A stretch of 64,000 bases of DNA from Arbacia lixula (GCA_963669155.1 OZ022576.1:39376307-39440306), one strand, 5' to 3'; counted from the stretch's first letter, positions 12,561-26,094 are shown. The notes: generated by a model not told the origin, from the sequence alone. Numbers and translations are program-made.

Positions 12561-14011
12561 CTATACTCTACACCAACATTACATCCTGTTTATTTCTTCC
12601 TCTTAGCTTTGTCATATGTATGCATTACTGGCTCAATAATGCAACAGTGGTATAGAAATAGTTGATAAAAATCAGTCTGCCCTCTAGCGTATCATAGGTA
12701 CGAACTATCAGTGTATCATTTCTATTTCCTCCAGCATATTCACGCACACCCCCCCCCCCCCCTTTATTTCCACACGTTGATCACGTGCATTTTGATTCAG
12801 TGCTAGAACAACTGCAAGTCCCAGCAGCGGACACTGATACTCCGCTTTAAAAAAGACAACTAGGTTGAAGATTCCCATCTGGTAACATAACACCTTCAAG
12901 GACACGACAAAATGCTAGCAGATGCGAGTGTTGTTCCTTACGGCTTTTTCCCCGTTAGAATGAATACCAATAAAAAAGGTCTTTCCAGACAGCTTGGGTA
13001 TAGACTGCTCACTTACACATCAATTTGTTAGAAAGACGGATCATTTTAAATCTTCCTGCTGCTATTGCTTGGTCTTGGATCCCGGGTAGGATACCACGCA
13101 TTTCAAATGCACTAGCGGCAGTATATCGAATCACACACAGCGGATGACAGTCAGCCCCGTAATTGTTGTAGCAAAGGGATTGTGTATCGTTATTTTCTGT
13201 TAAGCGGGCGGTGTTCGTCGTCATGGGTATTTCCCTGAATATTCTACCCTTTTCCACATTGTTTATAAAGTTTATAAACAAAGTGTTCGGATAACTAAAA
13301 TGATCTTCTCCCAGCATATTGCGGTTTATATAGGCCTTACAAGAAGCTTTTAAATATTGAGCTTTGAATATGTTTTGTCAGAAAAATAAAACTTCAGACT
13401 AGTCAATAATGGACAGGGCAAACTAGACACGACGTGACCGGGGAAAGGGGTTTCTACGCATTATGTTCTACTTCACCGAACTTTCAATTGCAAAACAGAA
13501 TTAAAGATAGATGTAAATACCTTGAGAATCTTAACTCCCATTTTGTGAATTGCTAAGTTTGAATGTACATAATACACATAACAACTAATATAAATATGAG
13601 CTTCTTGATTTGTATGCAGAGGAGATAACTCTGGAATATATATAGATGTATATGTCATATCAAATTATAAAGCACTTACTAGTACATGGCAAAAACCTCC
13701 ACAAAATTCGCCTCTCATAATTATGCTGCCCTACTCTGACAAAAGGAAACAAGTGACAAATCACTCAAATCTGGGTTATTGGTATTCTTAGATTGTACAC
13801 AGCATTCCCTACATACAGCCAAAATCTGGACAAGAAAATAATATTCATCTTGCTGCGAGACATTCACTCTAACATGATGTGGTCTTGCACTGATGCCGAT
13901 GCAAGTGACAGACACATTTTGCTCATTTACAAGAAAAGTCTCGTTTGTTACTTGCTTCCTTTTGTTAAATTAGGGCATTATGGCTATTAAAGGGGGAGTC
14001 TCAGCAACGCA

Positions 14012-14143
14012 GAGGGGGGGGGGGGGGTGGGTGGAGGGGGAGAGGAAGAGAAAGACATACATTGAGAGATAGGCAGATAGAGAGACAGATAGAGGCACAG
14101 TGAGAAAGAGCGAGAGACACACACAGAGAGACACATAAAGAGG

Positions 14144-14187
<44 letters not shown>

Positions 14188-14583
14188 AAGTCAGACAGAC
14201 ATGCAAGCATAGATAGAGAGAGGGGGAGAGAGAGAGAGAGAGAGGGGGAAAAGCAGACAGCCAGATGAAAGATGGGGAGAGACAACGAGACAGAAGAGCA
14301 GAGAGAAGAGAAACCGAGAGAAAGAGAGAGAGATAGAGAGAAAGAAAGGCATACATAGAGTGAGAGGCAGACAGGCACATAGGCAGGCAAACACAGATAC
14401 GTATACACACATAGAGAGAAAGAGGGTAAGAGGGAAAAAAGAGAGACAGACAGGGAGATAGAAAGACAGACAAAGGCATACATATACAGAGATAGAGAGA
14501 AAGAGAAAGAGAGAGAGAGAGAGATACAGATTGACAGGTAGGTAGGCAGAGAATGGCATACATAAAGATACAGAGAGATAGAG

Positions 14584-14618
<35 letters not shown>

Positions 14619-14726
14619 TATTTAAAGAGGGAGGCAGACAGACAGGAGAACACAGATACGTATACAAAGAGAAGGGGAAAAAAAGGAAAGAAATATAGCT
14701 AGACAGAGAGATAGACAGAGAATAGC

Positions 14727-14818
<92 letters not shown>
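14012..14818. repeat. 800 bp purine-rich (GA)n region with an internal (TA)n
   Basis: Degenerate gaga, gaca and gata units on the plus strand, a (TA)n at about 14727-14752, and a clean (AG)n at 14760-14818. Long Ser/Leu open frames on the minus strand are artefacts of this tract. Confidence 0.95.
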
Positions 14819-14821
<3 letters not shown>

Positions 14822-15056
14822 GACAGCCAGATGAGAGGAAGAGAGACCTCGCCCTAGGCCAGTGCTGACCCGGTGCTAGCGCGCATTCCTTCGCACCCTT
14901 CAGCGCCACCTATCATCATGGTCGGTCGTCATGGGGAGTCTCATTATCGAAATAATTAGTGCGCGACGAAGCTAATAGGCAGCAAATCACAGGATATTGA
15001 TTTACAGAGAGGCGCCGCCATTCGGTTCATAATGATCCTTAAAGGACTCAACGTCT

Positions 15057-15075
15057 ATCTCTCTCCCCCCCCCCC

Positions 15076-15119
<44 letters not shown>

Positions 15120-15245
15120 CCTCTCTCTCTCTCTCCCTCTCTCTCTCTCTCCCCCCCTCTCTCTCTCCCTCTCTCTCTCTTTCTCCCCTTCTATCTTTCT
15201 ACCTATCTCTTTATCTCTCTTTGTCTCTATATCTCTCTCTCTATT
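15057..15245. repeat. CT-rich tract with C-runs
   Basis: Pure CT blocks separated by cccccc, then degenerate tatct units. Confidence 0.95.
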
Positions 15246-16282
15246 GGTCATCTTTTCCTCTCTTTTTTTTATACTTTTTAATTATTGGCCATCTTGCTTG
15301 ATAACACTTTTTGACGATGCATACCTTATTAATCTGAAAGTGTATACATGCATATTCCATCGATTGATTGGTTAAACGAATTACGGATAAATGAATAGAC
15401 GATTTGGTTAATAATTTGATTGGATGGTTTATTTGATTCATTTAGGCCTCTTCACTGACTAATAGAACGACTAACTGGAAAAATGATTTGGATTACAATC
15501 ATATCATGAGGTTAGTCTGTTAGTAGTGCACTCAATATCAAGACAAGTACACACGTGAAACGGGAAACGCATTTATCTACAAGTCATGTGAACACAAAAT
15601 ACTGAGCTTTAAACAGGTGAAAAAACACAAATGCATCATGTTGAACATGGTAACCATGGAAGCAGTATCGCAACATATATTTAAATTGCATGTAATACCC
15701 AAGTCGATTTGCTATGAGTTTGTTTGGTTTTAGAACAACAACAAGTTAATTTGATTTTAAATTGACTAAGCTTAACCTGATAATTTAAAAAGTATCATGA
15801 TAATGTTGGGTGTATTATGCATTAGTGTAGTGTTTATACGAGCTGAGTATGTTGATTATGTCCTACTAGCCAAAACGATTGAACAGAAGACAACAAATCA
15901 AAATCAATCAATACCAAAGGACAAATGAAAGTGATAATAAGCCATTACTAGGTGAAAGAAGTTAAGTGCCCAGAGAGAGTGTCCTTGATAGATCATGGCA
16001 ATGTGTTTTTTATAGGCACAATGGTGAGCACGAGTAATGTCCACGAACATCTTCAAGACGTTGCCTCTGTCAGTGTCTATGGGCTCCTCGAGACATCTCC
16101 TCCTGCTCATGCTGCTCAAGAGTGCAGCTGTCACCCTCATGGGTAGAAGCGAATATTGGACCGAAATAGCACGGATCATACTTCCATCATTTCATGTTAA
16201 CCCTATTACCGCGCTGCCAGCGTGCGGCATTTACATTGTAACAGTATCGATAGGGCTGCCATTCACACCTGTTCACATATCA

Positions 16283-16616
16283 GGGGGGTGTTTCACCAAG
16301 CTGGTTCGTAAGCTACGAACGACTTCACGAACGACTGGTGATCCCTTCTTGTGTTAAATGCGATACCACACTTTGTTCCTGTTTTAACATGTTGGGAGTT
16401 AATTTCCAACAATCCTAATCAAATTTGACAAATCATAAGCTTTGTATTCAAACACTGTCTTGTTAACAACAAGAATTTTCATTTGTAAACATCAGATTTT
16501 AACTTAAGCTGATGGGAATCAAAATAATTGAGAATGTGATTTAGCGCATGAGAAGTGGTCACCATTCGTTCGTAAAGTCGTTCGTAGCTTACGAACAGTT
16601 TGGTGAAACACCCCCC
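16283..16616. mobile_element. Foldback MITE with GGGGGGTGTTTCACC termini
   Basis: Left arm GGGGGGTGTTTCACCAAGCT plus ggttcgtaagctacgaacgac is mirrored at the right by the same sequence in reverse complement (16551-16616), with only a few differences over about 65 bp. The 334 bp element has no coding potential. Arms contain repeated cgaac/gttcg dyads. Confidence 0.75.
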
Positions 16617-16766
16617 AGGGCTTTCCTTCGTTCGCTGACCTGCAACACACACGTACCAGGCCTTGTTGTTGTTGTTGCTGGTTGATTTTAGGCGCGTGTT
16701 CAATCTTGAGAACTCCATTTCCTTATACATGTATTACTACTCATCTCCGTAATGACAGGGCTAACG

Positions 16767-16812
16767 CATACGCGCGCGCACACACACACACGTACACACT
16801 CTCACACACATG
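16767..16812. repeat. Short (CG)n/(CA)n tract
   Basis: gcatacgcgcgcgcacacac followed by further CA-type units. Confidence 0.85.
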
Positions 16813-16958
16813 CATAAACACAATGTGCATTATCATGTAGACGCCACGCACAGTATAAACTCTGGCGTCGTGAAGGTCGAGATTTCCGTCACGAAAATCA
16901 TTTCCTGAAAGTAAGCAAAACAGATTTACCAGAAGGCCAGTTAGTATGTGGTGAGCAT

Positions 16959-17430
16959 AAGGGATAGTTCACTCCAATATTAAGTTGCTTTCAATAAAAG
17001 CAGACACATGAAAGAAACATACAAGTGAAGGTTTGATGAAAATCCGTTGAAGAATAAGAAAATGATGATCTTTTAAAGTTTTCATTTTGTGACGTCACGT
17101 GAGAGGTGCTCTCCCATAAAACAATGTTTTGTTTTAAATGTAAATTTTCTTTTTACTTGTGCATTTGATCCATTATTAGAAATACGTTTTAACACACATA
17201 CCTCCATGAAAGAAAGTTTATTTTGTTGTTAAAAATAGAAAAAGAGCAATTTATGGAATCATAAGACACACAACATTATGGGAGAGCACCTCGCATGTGA
17301 CATCACAAAATGGACATTTCAAAAGACCATAATTTTTTAACCTTTGACGGATTTTCGTCAAACCTTCACTAATATATTTTTTCACATTTCTGCTTTTATT
17401 GAAAACAATTTTATTTCAGGGTGAACTATA
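16959..17430. mobile_element. MITE family A, copy with GGGATAGTTCA end
   Basis: Starts aagggatagttcactcc and ends cagggtgaactata. The interior shares tttcaataaaagcagacaca, gaaagaaacatacaagtgaa and gtgacgtcacgtgagaggtg with the copies at 2391 and 33285. Confidence 0.75.
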
Positions 17431-18330
17431 AGCTGTTCCGAGAAGACAAATCCGAGGAGCAGTGAAAAAAAAATGTTTGAGGAAACTTAGCATTCGATTT
17501 TCTTCAAACTTTTCTGCTCAAGATTTGTCGGCTTGTAGTGAGCGGAGAACTTACTTTTGGACTGGCGTTCCCCCCTTTACCTCAAGACATGTCACATATT
17601 CAGGGGAACAATTCGTGTTCATAATGATTATATGAGAGGTACCTTCTTTTAATGAACGCAAGATTTCCAATACGTCATACGGAAGGAGAGAGAATTACCC
17701 CGTTTTCCTCTCCACGGATCGATATCGATAAGCAATGCGAGGCGTCGCATTCGTCTGTGAGGACCTCCTGACTCCGGGTCATTATTTTTCTCCCTTCACA
17801 ATGTTGATACAGTGTCGCTAAGGTGGCACAATGAAAGTATGCGTCATCGACAGACCCAAATCTTCATCCCAGGTAAGCATGTAAGGGGCGAAACGCCTTA
17901 GCGAGGCACCCCCCCCCCCCCTCCTTTCCTCCCCCTCACCTCCGCCTCGTTATGGCAACCGCCTCCCTCATGCGTGCTACGTCCGGGGAGGGTTCTGAAC
18001 CAAAGTTTCCTTTTACCGTTGCTATTATATAAGACCAATTTTTCTACAAAAATTAATATTGTTGTAGATCGTTTAGAGGTGCCGACTACTTTTATGGGAG
18101 TTTCTTTCAAGTCGCAAGCCATTGAGTTGTTCTGGTTAATAACTCCGATTGTAATGTGTATGTCAATGTAAACAACAATAGTGTATCCCCACTTCTTTAC
18201 ACGATATATGCAAACGAACGCGCATAAAAACACACACGCCATAGAGTTATATAAACCTAAACACTGACACACGCACACGCGCACACACGTAATTATGATA
18301 TTGCTAGGGGCATTCACACACACCGAAATT

Positions 18331-18508
18331 AGTAAGCAAATAATCAACGTCGGTGAAGGTAATGGGACGAAATATCACTTCCGAGGCGATCTGGATGTAG
18401 CTATCTTTCCGAAGCTTTTAGCTGAGGAAAGATAGCGTATACATTCAGATCGCCGAGGAAGTGATAGTTCGTCTCATTGCCTGAAACCAAGAGTTGATTA
18501 TTTGCTTT
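18331..18508. repeat. Hairpin-forming inverted repeat, 178 bp
   Basis: Left arm blocks agtaagcaaataatcaac, tcacttccgaggcgatctgg and gctatctttcc are repeated inverted as ggaaagatagc, cagatcgccgaggaagtga and gttgattatttgcttta. The loop is about 17 bp. Confidence 0.75.
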
Positions 18509-19072
18509 ATATTCCACATCTGATACCAACAATCTATAAAATAAATGACAATTTAACGTACAAAAGCATTCGTGTCGGTGCAGCTACATATTCACGCGAC
18601 GCTCCGAAACCCGGAAGCAAATTGACTTTGTGAACGTTGCTACAGTATATAGACTCTACAAATTCCAACGAACACTATGACATGGTGATGCAAATTGTTA
18701 AGATTTTGACGGAAATGCAAGAAGTAATCGAAATTCTCTTACCTGTGCGGTATCGGTGAGAACATAGGTCCTCCGAGAATACTCTTTAATTGTAATAAAT
18801 TACAGGCAAGTGAAATTCTAGGTCAATTTTGGTACGAGGTGGTAGAGAATTGCACACTTGCTTTGGTGAAGTACTGTGTGGGGGAAATGGAAGGCCTGCA
18901 TTGCTTTGTACGTACGCGCGCGGCGCAGCGCGCTATAACCAAAAATTTTAATTTCCGCGCGCGCACCGCGGTGTCGTCTGCGCCGATAGTCCGAGCTACG
19001 CACTTTTATTTCGCGTGTACTCAAAATATTAATCACGCGTTTGGCCTGTGAGGAGTGAAGAGATCAGCGAAA

Positions 19073-19157
19073 CAAAAAAGTACTATCACCTAGAGTGTAA
19101 CGAACTTTCCTTCTCAAAAAAGTACTATCACCTACAGTGTAACGAACTTTTCTGCTC
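19073..19157. repeat. 42 bp tandem duplication
   Basis: caaaaaagtactatcaccta followed by gagtgtaacgaactttcc occurs twice in a row with period 42 and a few changes. Confidence 0.85.
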
Positions 19158-20090
19158 AGGTGATCAGATGGGAAAAACTACGCTTCATCACGTGATCAAC
19201 TCTTGACCAATCATATAGCAACATTCTTAGTATGTGGAATATAATAAGATTTAAACATCGATGTTTCGACCGCGCTAATCTTTCTTGGGCGTGAACGTGC
19301 CCATTAAAACATGCCGTCCAATGAACAGCGATCAGGCTGATAGTCCGAGGGAGGTCCCGGCATCAGCATGGCACCCTGAAAGCCATTAGGATATCCTCCA
19401 AGCCCGATTCAATAAGCATAACTGACATGGAATGCGGGCAAACAAACCTTGTCATACCTAGCCGAGATCAATTGTTTAACACTTGTGGTGTTCATTCGCG
19501 TTGTCATCGACGTTAGAAACTGTAGCAGTGCCATAATGGGTGAGGTAATGAGTGGTGACAGAGCGATGCAGGGAGGATGTATCTGGTGTGAGTGTGAACG
19601 GGGCAACATGTTCCGATCTTCGTTTAGAAGTAGGACGTGAAGAGAGTATGCCAGTCCCCCGCCCCCTCCACCCCAGCCCGCTCCCCCGCAGGTTACTCAT
19701 TTGATTCCTATTCAAATGGTATGAGCGATCCTAAAAGACTTCCCGAACGGAAGTAGAGAACATGCATCACGAGCCTTCCGCTTCAAAAAAGCGTGATAGA
19801 TCAGTATATTTCTGCAGGGAGGTAGGCCTAAAGTGTGAACAACGCTCATGGAGGTGTCGATGGATTGGAGCGAGAGAACAAACAGTTTCCCCATGCTCGG
19901 TTGATTGGGACAGCACTGTCATTGAGGAAAGGAATGGAGCTACAAACATTCGACAATATCTGGTCAAACTCCATCTCGTAATACGATCATTTTATTTTTA
20001 GCACGCACAATGGGAACATGTTTTTTTTTTCATATCCATAGACCGTGTCACCAGTCACTGTTAAAGCCATCGTATTTTTTCCTGTTTATT

Positions 20091-20622
20091 AAAGGGAAAT
20101 GAAATCAGGATAATAAGTTAAATTCAATAAAAGCAGAAAAATCAGAAAACAGATTGGTGAAGAAATTGTATGCAAACATCTGGCAGTAAGAAGAGCGTGC
20201 GCCATTCTGTTAATGAATGAAAAAACAAGTCAGATGTGTTATTCATTTACAGGATGAAGCACGCTATACGTAATGACTGGGTGTGTGCCTACAATTTAGT
20301 TTCAAAATTAATGTAAAGCCCCTTCACTTAAATCCAGCCAAATTGGCTACAAAAACCAGATTTTCTACAAAGAAGCATTTGTAAATTCCACGTAGACACG
20401 CGGTATTCTTGTTGTTGACTTGTTAATGCACGGACAACAAGAACTATGGGGTTGCCCATGAAGATTGATGATCAAAATTAACTGGATATCCTGATTTGGA
20501 AAAAAAAATCGAAACCTCTTTATCCATGTAATACATGTCTGATTCTTCTCAAGTCCTTGTCACTATATTTCTCTGATTTTATGTTTTTATTGAATTCAAC
20601 TCTTTTTCAGGGTTTTCTTCCC
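20091..20622. repeat. MITE family A, divergent copy
   Basis: The left end (aaagggaaatgaaatcagga ... attcaataaaagcagaaaa) and right end (tttttattgaattcaactc) resemble the family, but the interior differs. Confidence 0.45.
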
Positions 20623-23106
20623 CAGTAAGTATTATCTCTTTGTGTGCAGGGGTGCATTTTATTGACACTGATGCACACAGATCCAAGTGAGCAGCATGTT
20701 ATCTGACACAGGAAGGGTTAACAATACGGTTATCTGTAATTGATTCAGCCTAAAGTCCAAGTACAACTATAAGACGTCTTACTGTGTTTTGGGGGTCCAT
20801 CGTTGGATAGAGAAAGAAAGAGATTTCTTTGGTGTTTTCAGAACTTAAAGTTCTCTTAGTTCCCAAGTCTTCTGAAATTGGCAACCTAATTTCTTTCTTA
20901 TAAATAAACATTGAGAATGTACTCTACGGAAAGTTACACACTTTAGAAACCTACAGCAACATGAAAAAGAACACTTAAAGGTCAGAAATAGACATACTGT
21001 ACACATGTATATTATCCCCAAAGTTGCCCATTTGAAATATCTAGTGAAGCCAAGTTCCAGCGGTCACAGTATTTGAAATATTTCAATAGAAATTAGCTAA
21101 ATCCACTCTGTCACATAAAGTTGGTTGTACTTGACTCAAAAGGCAGGGAAAGATATTGAAAGGAAACAAATCTTGGCCTGCCTGAAAAGCTTGAATCAAA
21201 TGAAGAATTTTAAACTATCAGCTACATTAATTCCACATTTTCACCAAAGCATTCATTCATACACTCATGCCTCTTGTTATGAATCACTGGAATAATCACG
21301 CATTCATAAACTAGTTCATAATGTAAAACACCTAGGACAAATGCTTTATTACTCAAATAAAAATCACATTGTTCCGAATCTGACTACACAAAACAATGAT
21401 TACACAATGAAATATGCACTTACTACAGCTACATTTGAAAATATTAATCTGTGTTCAGTGATGCAACACCGAAACACCAGAGGATGAGAGAGGCATTATT
21501 ACTAAGTGTGTACATCAAGCATGTGACGGCACACTGATTTCGGAATTTCATTCACGTCACTAGAAATATTATGAAACACAATGCAGACGAGAAAATTGCT
21601 CTCTTTAAGAAGAGCAACATCCTAATGCTTGCATCTCTATGTACAAGTATGTCATTTTTTACAGGACGTACAAGGAATACAAATACTTGAAAATATGTGA
21701 GGACACGTGGGACATGACATGACATGAATCAGCATTCAAACCTCAGAGCTCTCTTTTAAATTCTTCCACACTCTTCTTCTATAATCCCCTTCTATGCAGT
21801 TGGTGCATTTAACCCATTTCTGCCATTTGTATATTCATTAATTTATTTATTTTTTTCAATTATTTACTTTACTTACTTATTTACCAATGTAATTATCTAC
21901 TCATGGTAACATCATGGAATGTGATATCTCTTGTAGCCCAACTAATTATGGTATTGAGGGGTTCTGCCTTGTATATTAAAACCGTGCAATTGCAAATTCC
22001 TTTTAGACCTTCATTTTAAAACATTCAAACCGCATTCAAAGTATCAATATCAAACCCCACAAATGGTTATGTGCAAACCCCTTTTCACCCTCTGAAAAAA
22101 TGAATACCTGTTCACTGGCTTGAACTGAACATTCAGTTGAACATTTTAGGTCATGATGCATACATGTTTCCTATTATTACCACATACATGCAATCCAAGC
22201 AGCTAATAAGCAGTGGGCATTTTAGCTATTCTCATCTCAGTTAGTAACAAAAGTCAGTCACGATAAGTGATACTGTATATGCCATATATTTTTCGAGTCT
22301 ATTTTTTTTGCGAATCAGGACTTCCCAACAATTTGGCGAGTGGTTAAATTTGCGATTGTGGAGTACTAGTACTAGTAATACATGTGCTCAAGCACGTCAT
22401 GGGTATTCATAATTTTGCGTGTTGTTAAATTTACAAATAGTCCAGATTCGCGAAAATAAAACCCCCGTGAAATATATGGCGTATGCAGTATTCTATGAAT
22501 GTATGGCGCATTACCCAGATTTTGGATTCATGATATTGCAGCTCACAATGGCACAATTTCACAAAGGATTTTTAGATTTAGTCCAAGTCCAGGCAAACAA
22601 GTATGTTTGATTTAGTGGGTACACTTCATAAAGGTCCAATATTGAACAAACCCATTTGCGTAGGGTTCTAAATTCAAGCTGGTTGCTTTTGTTTAGACCA
22701 TGTTTTGACTACGATTTAACCAAATTAATTCAAACAAACAATCATTTAAACAATAGTAACTAGCGTGAATTTAGCACCCTATGCGGAATGCGCATATTAA
22801 TTATTGGACTTCCCTGGAGCATACACACGTAATCGATCGTAGTCATTTGCCTTTACGACACAAAATTTGCTTAAACCATAGACTAAATATAAAACTCCTT
22901 TATGAATTCAGTCCAAAATGATTTGAGAGTGAGAATACACTTGGTTTTAATCGAGATGAAGTATTGGACACAATTTTGATATTATATAAAAAAAGGCAAG
23001 CATTCTATATCATGGTTATTTGAATGACATGATATGTCAACAAATACATAAGGGCTGTAACAGTTATGAATGTTTTACTGCATGGCAGATGGTCATAAAA
23101 GTAGAC
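20623..23106. other. CpG-poor, possible intron or 3' flank
   Basis: AT-rich sequence without supported exons except the MITE at 22270. Confidence 0.45.
22270..22491. mobile_element. Small palindromic MITE (ATACTGTATATGCC family)
   Basis: The left end atactgtatatgccatatat is mirrored by the right end (reverse complement atactgcatacgccatatat), and the inner arms gcgaatc / gattcgcgaaaataaaa also pair. 222 bp, non-coding. Sequence at about 47150-47187 (gcgaaatttgtgaaaataaaac...cagtat) looks like a decayed relative. Confidence 0.7.
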
Positions 23107-23112
23107 TTTATT
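23107..23112 (-). terminator. Possible polyadenylation signal (AATAAA)
   Basis: AATAAA read on the minus strand, about 130 bp downstream of the candidate terminal exon at 23241-23375. Confidence 0.3.
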
Positions 23113-23240
23113 TCATCCCAAAGTGTTTTGAAACACATTGATGCTCATTTGTGTGCCTGAACCTCTCTTGAAACTAATTTCAACATGATCCTCCAGATGC
23201 AAACTAAAAATACAAAAAAACAATCACGTCATGTCCATAC

Positions 23241-23375
23241 TTAATCAAGGAGACAGAATGCATTTAAGACAAGAAGGTGACCTCCATGCTCCATGCTGGG
23301 TCTCTCTTTGAAGTAATTCAGCGATAGATAAATACTCAGTACTTGATGGTCCTTGCAGAAGACAGGCGAGACAAC
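23241..23375 (-). CDS. Candidate terminal exon, unknown protein
   Basis: A good acceptor on the minus strand (gcatatattctcattacag) is followed by an open frame of 44 codons to TAA at 23241-23243, including KDHQVLSIYLSLNYF and HLLVLNAFCLLD. A second frame offset by two bases is also open to a TGA at 23245 (CLACLLQGPSSTEYLS...), so the true frame is uncertain. AATAAA on the minus strand at 23107-23112 lies about 130 bp beyond the stop, which fits a last exon. The product is not recognised and no upstream exon is assigned. A 152 bp hairpin begins about 85 bp upstream of the acceptor. Confidence 0.3.
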   Translation of the reverse strand, partial: VVSPVFCKDHQVLSIYLSLNYFKERPSMEHGGHLLVLNAFCLLD

Positions 23376-23460
23376 CTGTAATGAGAATATATGCACAGAG
23401 AGAAAATATAAAAGAAACATTAGTAATCAAAACAAACAGAAAAGCATAAAATATTTGTAC

Positions 23461-23612
23461 ATTATGAATAGAAATGAATCTGATCATCTGGACTTACTGG
23501 TTTGAAACGGAGAACAATTTTTTCACGTCCAATTTGGGACGCTTCTTAGGCTCGTCTGAACTCCGTTTCAAACCAGTAAGTCCTGATGATCAGATTCATT
23601 TCTATTCATAAT
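23461..23612. repeat. Near-perfect hairpin, 152 bp
   Basis: The 52-base left arm (attatgaatagaaatgaatc ... tttgaaacggag) pairs with the right arm (ctccgtttcaaaccagtaag ... tttctattcataat) with one or two mismatches around a 48 bp loop. Confidence 0.85.
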
Positions 23613-25250
23613 TTTTAATTCTTCCTGGATGAATCAAAACTTATATCAGTTTATGAAATATTTATGTATGGGTACATACATGGGCCTTGGTCATGTTTTG
23701 TGACATATGAGAACTGTGAAACAGTGTCTCATCCCAATCTGATATCCATGTAAATATTTGTGCTACCACAAAACATATGCCCTGGTGAATTTGAGGTATT
23801 TGAACTACAAGTGTTACCAACATAATAAAGATCATGTATGTGATATATCCATGGTTCATTGGTAAATAACAAAATGAAATCATAGTAATTATGCAGAGAA
23901 ATCTCAACTAGAACATGTGTGATTGTTATAGACAACTACCTGTACCAATTACATTGAAAGAAAATGTCAAAAGCTCAAAAATATAATGGCAATGTTACAT
24001 GGACTTTTTGTTGACAAAACCCCATGGACTTACACAGCACATGTACCATTATAAACAGAACATTCATACAATCACTGATAACAAGCATGCACTGCATGCC
24101 TTATCACATCATCTCCTGGTATACAGGCACAGACACAAATCATTAATCACAAGAAACATTTAACCAGGCGCGGCAGCTGAAGTAACATTAGCAAAGTTCC
24201 AAGCAATTAACCAGCTCCAATCTCGGGCGGATTAGCTCATCAGAGAGGCTTGTAACTGGAGAGGTGCATTCAGTGGGTACACAAGCCAGGGGCAATGTCC
24301 ACACCGCTACGTATTGTGGCCCACATGACGCTATATTTGACATCCCCACTGCAGACGGATATTCCCACCTGGCATTTCCATCTCGGGTTTCGGGCCAGCT
24401 TGCAGCCATCATCAGGTTTCGAGAAATACCATCTCGCGGGGGTTACTAGGACTAACCCCCATGAGTCCCTTCATGGCCCTCAAATGCAAACAGTGTTTTT
24501 GTGCTGTGCACGGGTTGACATTTCTCCCGCTCCATACACACGCCTTGTATCCTCCGTAAGTGTAACTAGAGGGGTGGAGGTAGGTTGGGGAAGGAGTGCC
24601 ATGTCATGGTCAGCCAAGTAATGCCCAATGGCAAAAAAGTGGCTCATTAATATTTCTGCGCGTCAATTATTGGAAATGATTGCACGGCAGACGTTATGTT
24701 CAAAGAGATATCCTTCTTACCACTGTATTACAGTATTACTGTATTGGCTTGCCCACTACAATCAATGCAAACAAAATTGACAACCTTACAATTACAAATA
24801 CAAATTCAAAATATTTTCATTCTAATAGTCTAAAGGACAAAGTGCATGGTGCATGGTAGGTTTTCAAGTTTACCCATTTCAGGTAGCTTTAGAGTATTTA
24901 GCCTTGCTCCCCCTCGACCATAGGTGTTTAACCTTTTCTCTGCAATTACATGCCTCAAACAAATTGGCTCCAAAGGCGATTCCTCTATTCCTCTAATGAA
25001 GAAAGTCATATTTGGAACACAGTGTGACAGTATAGTAACATCATTAAGCCAACAAGTCTTAACCCTGTAGCCCTGTAACCCATGTTGATATAGCCTAATC
25101 TGCCATGTGCGTGCGGGATCCTGTTTTCTTCCAGTAAAACAAGTTATCAAAACATCTCTGGTACAATTCGTGCAAAAACAATGAGCCCCTCATTTTCTAT
25201 CTTATATATGGACACAAAATCAATTACAAACAGTAGACAGGGAGAAGTGC

Positions 25251-25565
25251 TGAAAAGTGAAGGGAGAGCGAAAGAGAGAGAGAAGGGGGAAGGGAAGAAG
25301 GGGAGGAGAGGAGACACAGAAGAAGAGAGGAGAGAGGAAAGAGAGAGAAAGGATAAAGAGAAAAAAAAAAGATAGGGAAAGAGAAAGGGAAAGAGAAAGG
25401 TAGAGAGAAAGGGAAGGTGAAAGGGAGGGAGAAAGGGAGAGAGAAAGGGAGAAAAGAAAGAAAGGGAGAATAGGAGAAGGTGAGGAGAGGAGACACAGGG
25501 AGGAGGAAGGGAGAGAGATGAGAAGAGAGGGGAATGAGAAAGAACGGGAGAGAGAGAGAGAGTTG
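25251..25565. repeat. Purine-rich (GA)n/(GGGA)n tract
   Basis: About 315 bp almost free of pyrimidines on the plus strand. Confidence 0.95.
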
Positions 25566-26094
25566 TGTAAATACCACAGTATCAGAAAGAAAATACTCTT
25601 AAAAAACATATAAACACGGAATATAAACTACATATACTGGGTTTTAGTGGATTAATTTACATGTTTAGTGTCATATTTCGCAAACTGGATCCATATGTTC
25701 TTTTCTTGTGGTTCAAGCACTGTATAACATAATTTGAGTACATCTGCAAAACGGGCACACTAACATTAAGGACTGTGACACAAGAATCGACCCTTTTTAC
25801 CTTCCAAATTCCTTCAATGCATCTACATCTCTGTTTCAAAGCAGTAATAAAGCAATCACAAAGTTAGGTGGGTGGCGCCTAGTTCCACTCCCCTCCCCAT
25901 TACAAACAAAAATGGTTACTATCAGGAGTAGATATGAATGTATTAATTACTAGAATCATTGAGTTGCTTCTCAAAACATTCAACAATATAAAATCTGGCA
26001 CAGCATATTCAATGAAATCCATGCAAGATATCTCCTCAGTAATTATTTTTCACTTGGATGGACCCAATGAGTTCTGACACAGCCACTTTCTTAA

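Larger units (their letters stand above)
10516..14011. other. Non-genic
   Basis: Beyond the microsatellites and the repeat at 11846 nothing is recognised; a C-run lies at 12749-12762. Confidence 0.5.
15246..20090. other. Non-genic, end of the CpG-richer half
   Basis: Contains the repeats listed. 18900-19000 is a strongly CpG-rich patch (gcgcgcggcgcagcgcgc) without an evident gene. CpG density falls at about 20 kb. Confidence 0.5.

Noticed and set aside
13970..14667. Long Ser/Leu-rich open frames on the minus strand (up to 227 codons)
   Set aside because: They are translations of a (GA)n tract; all frames are open because the tract lacks stop codons.
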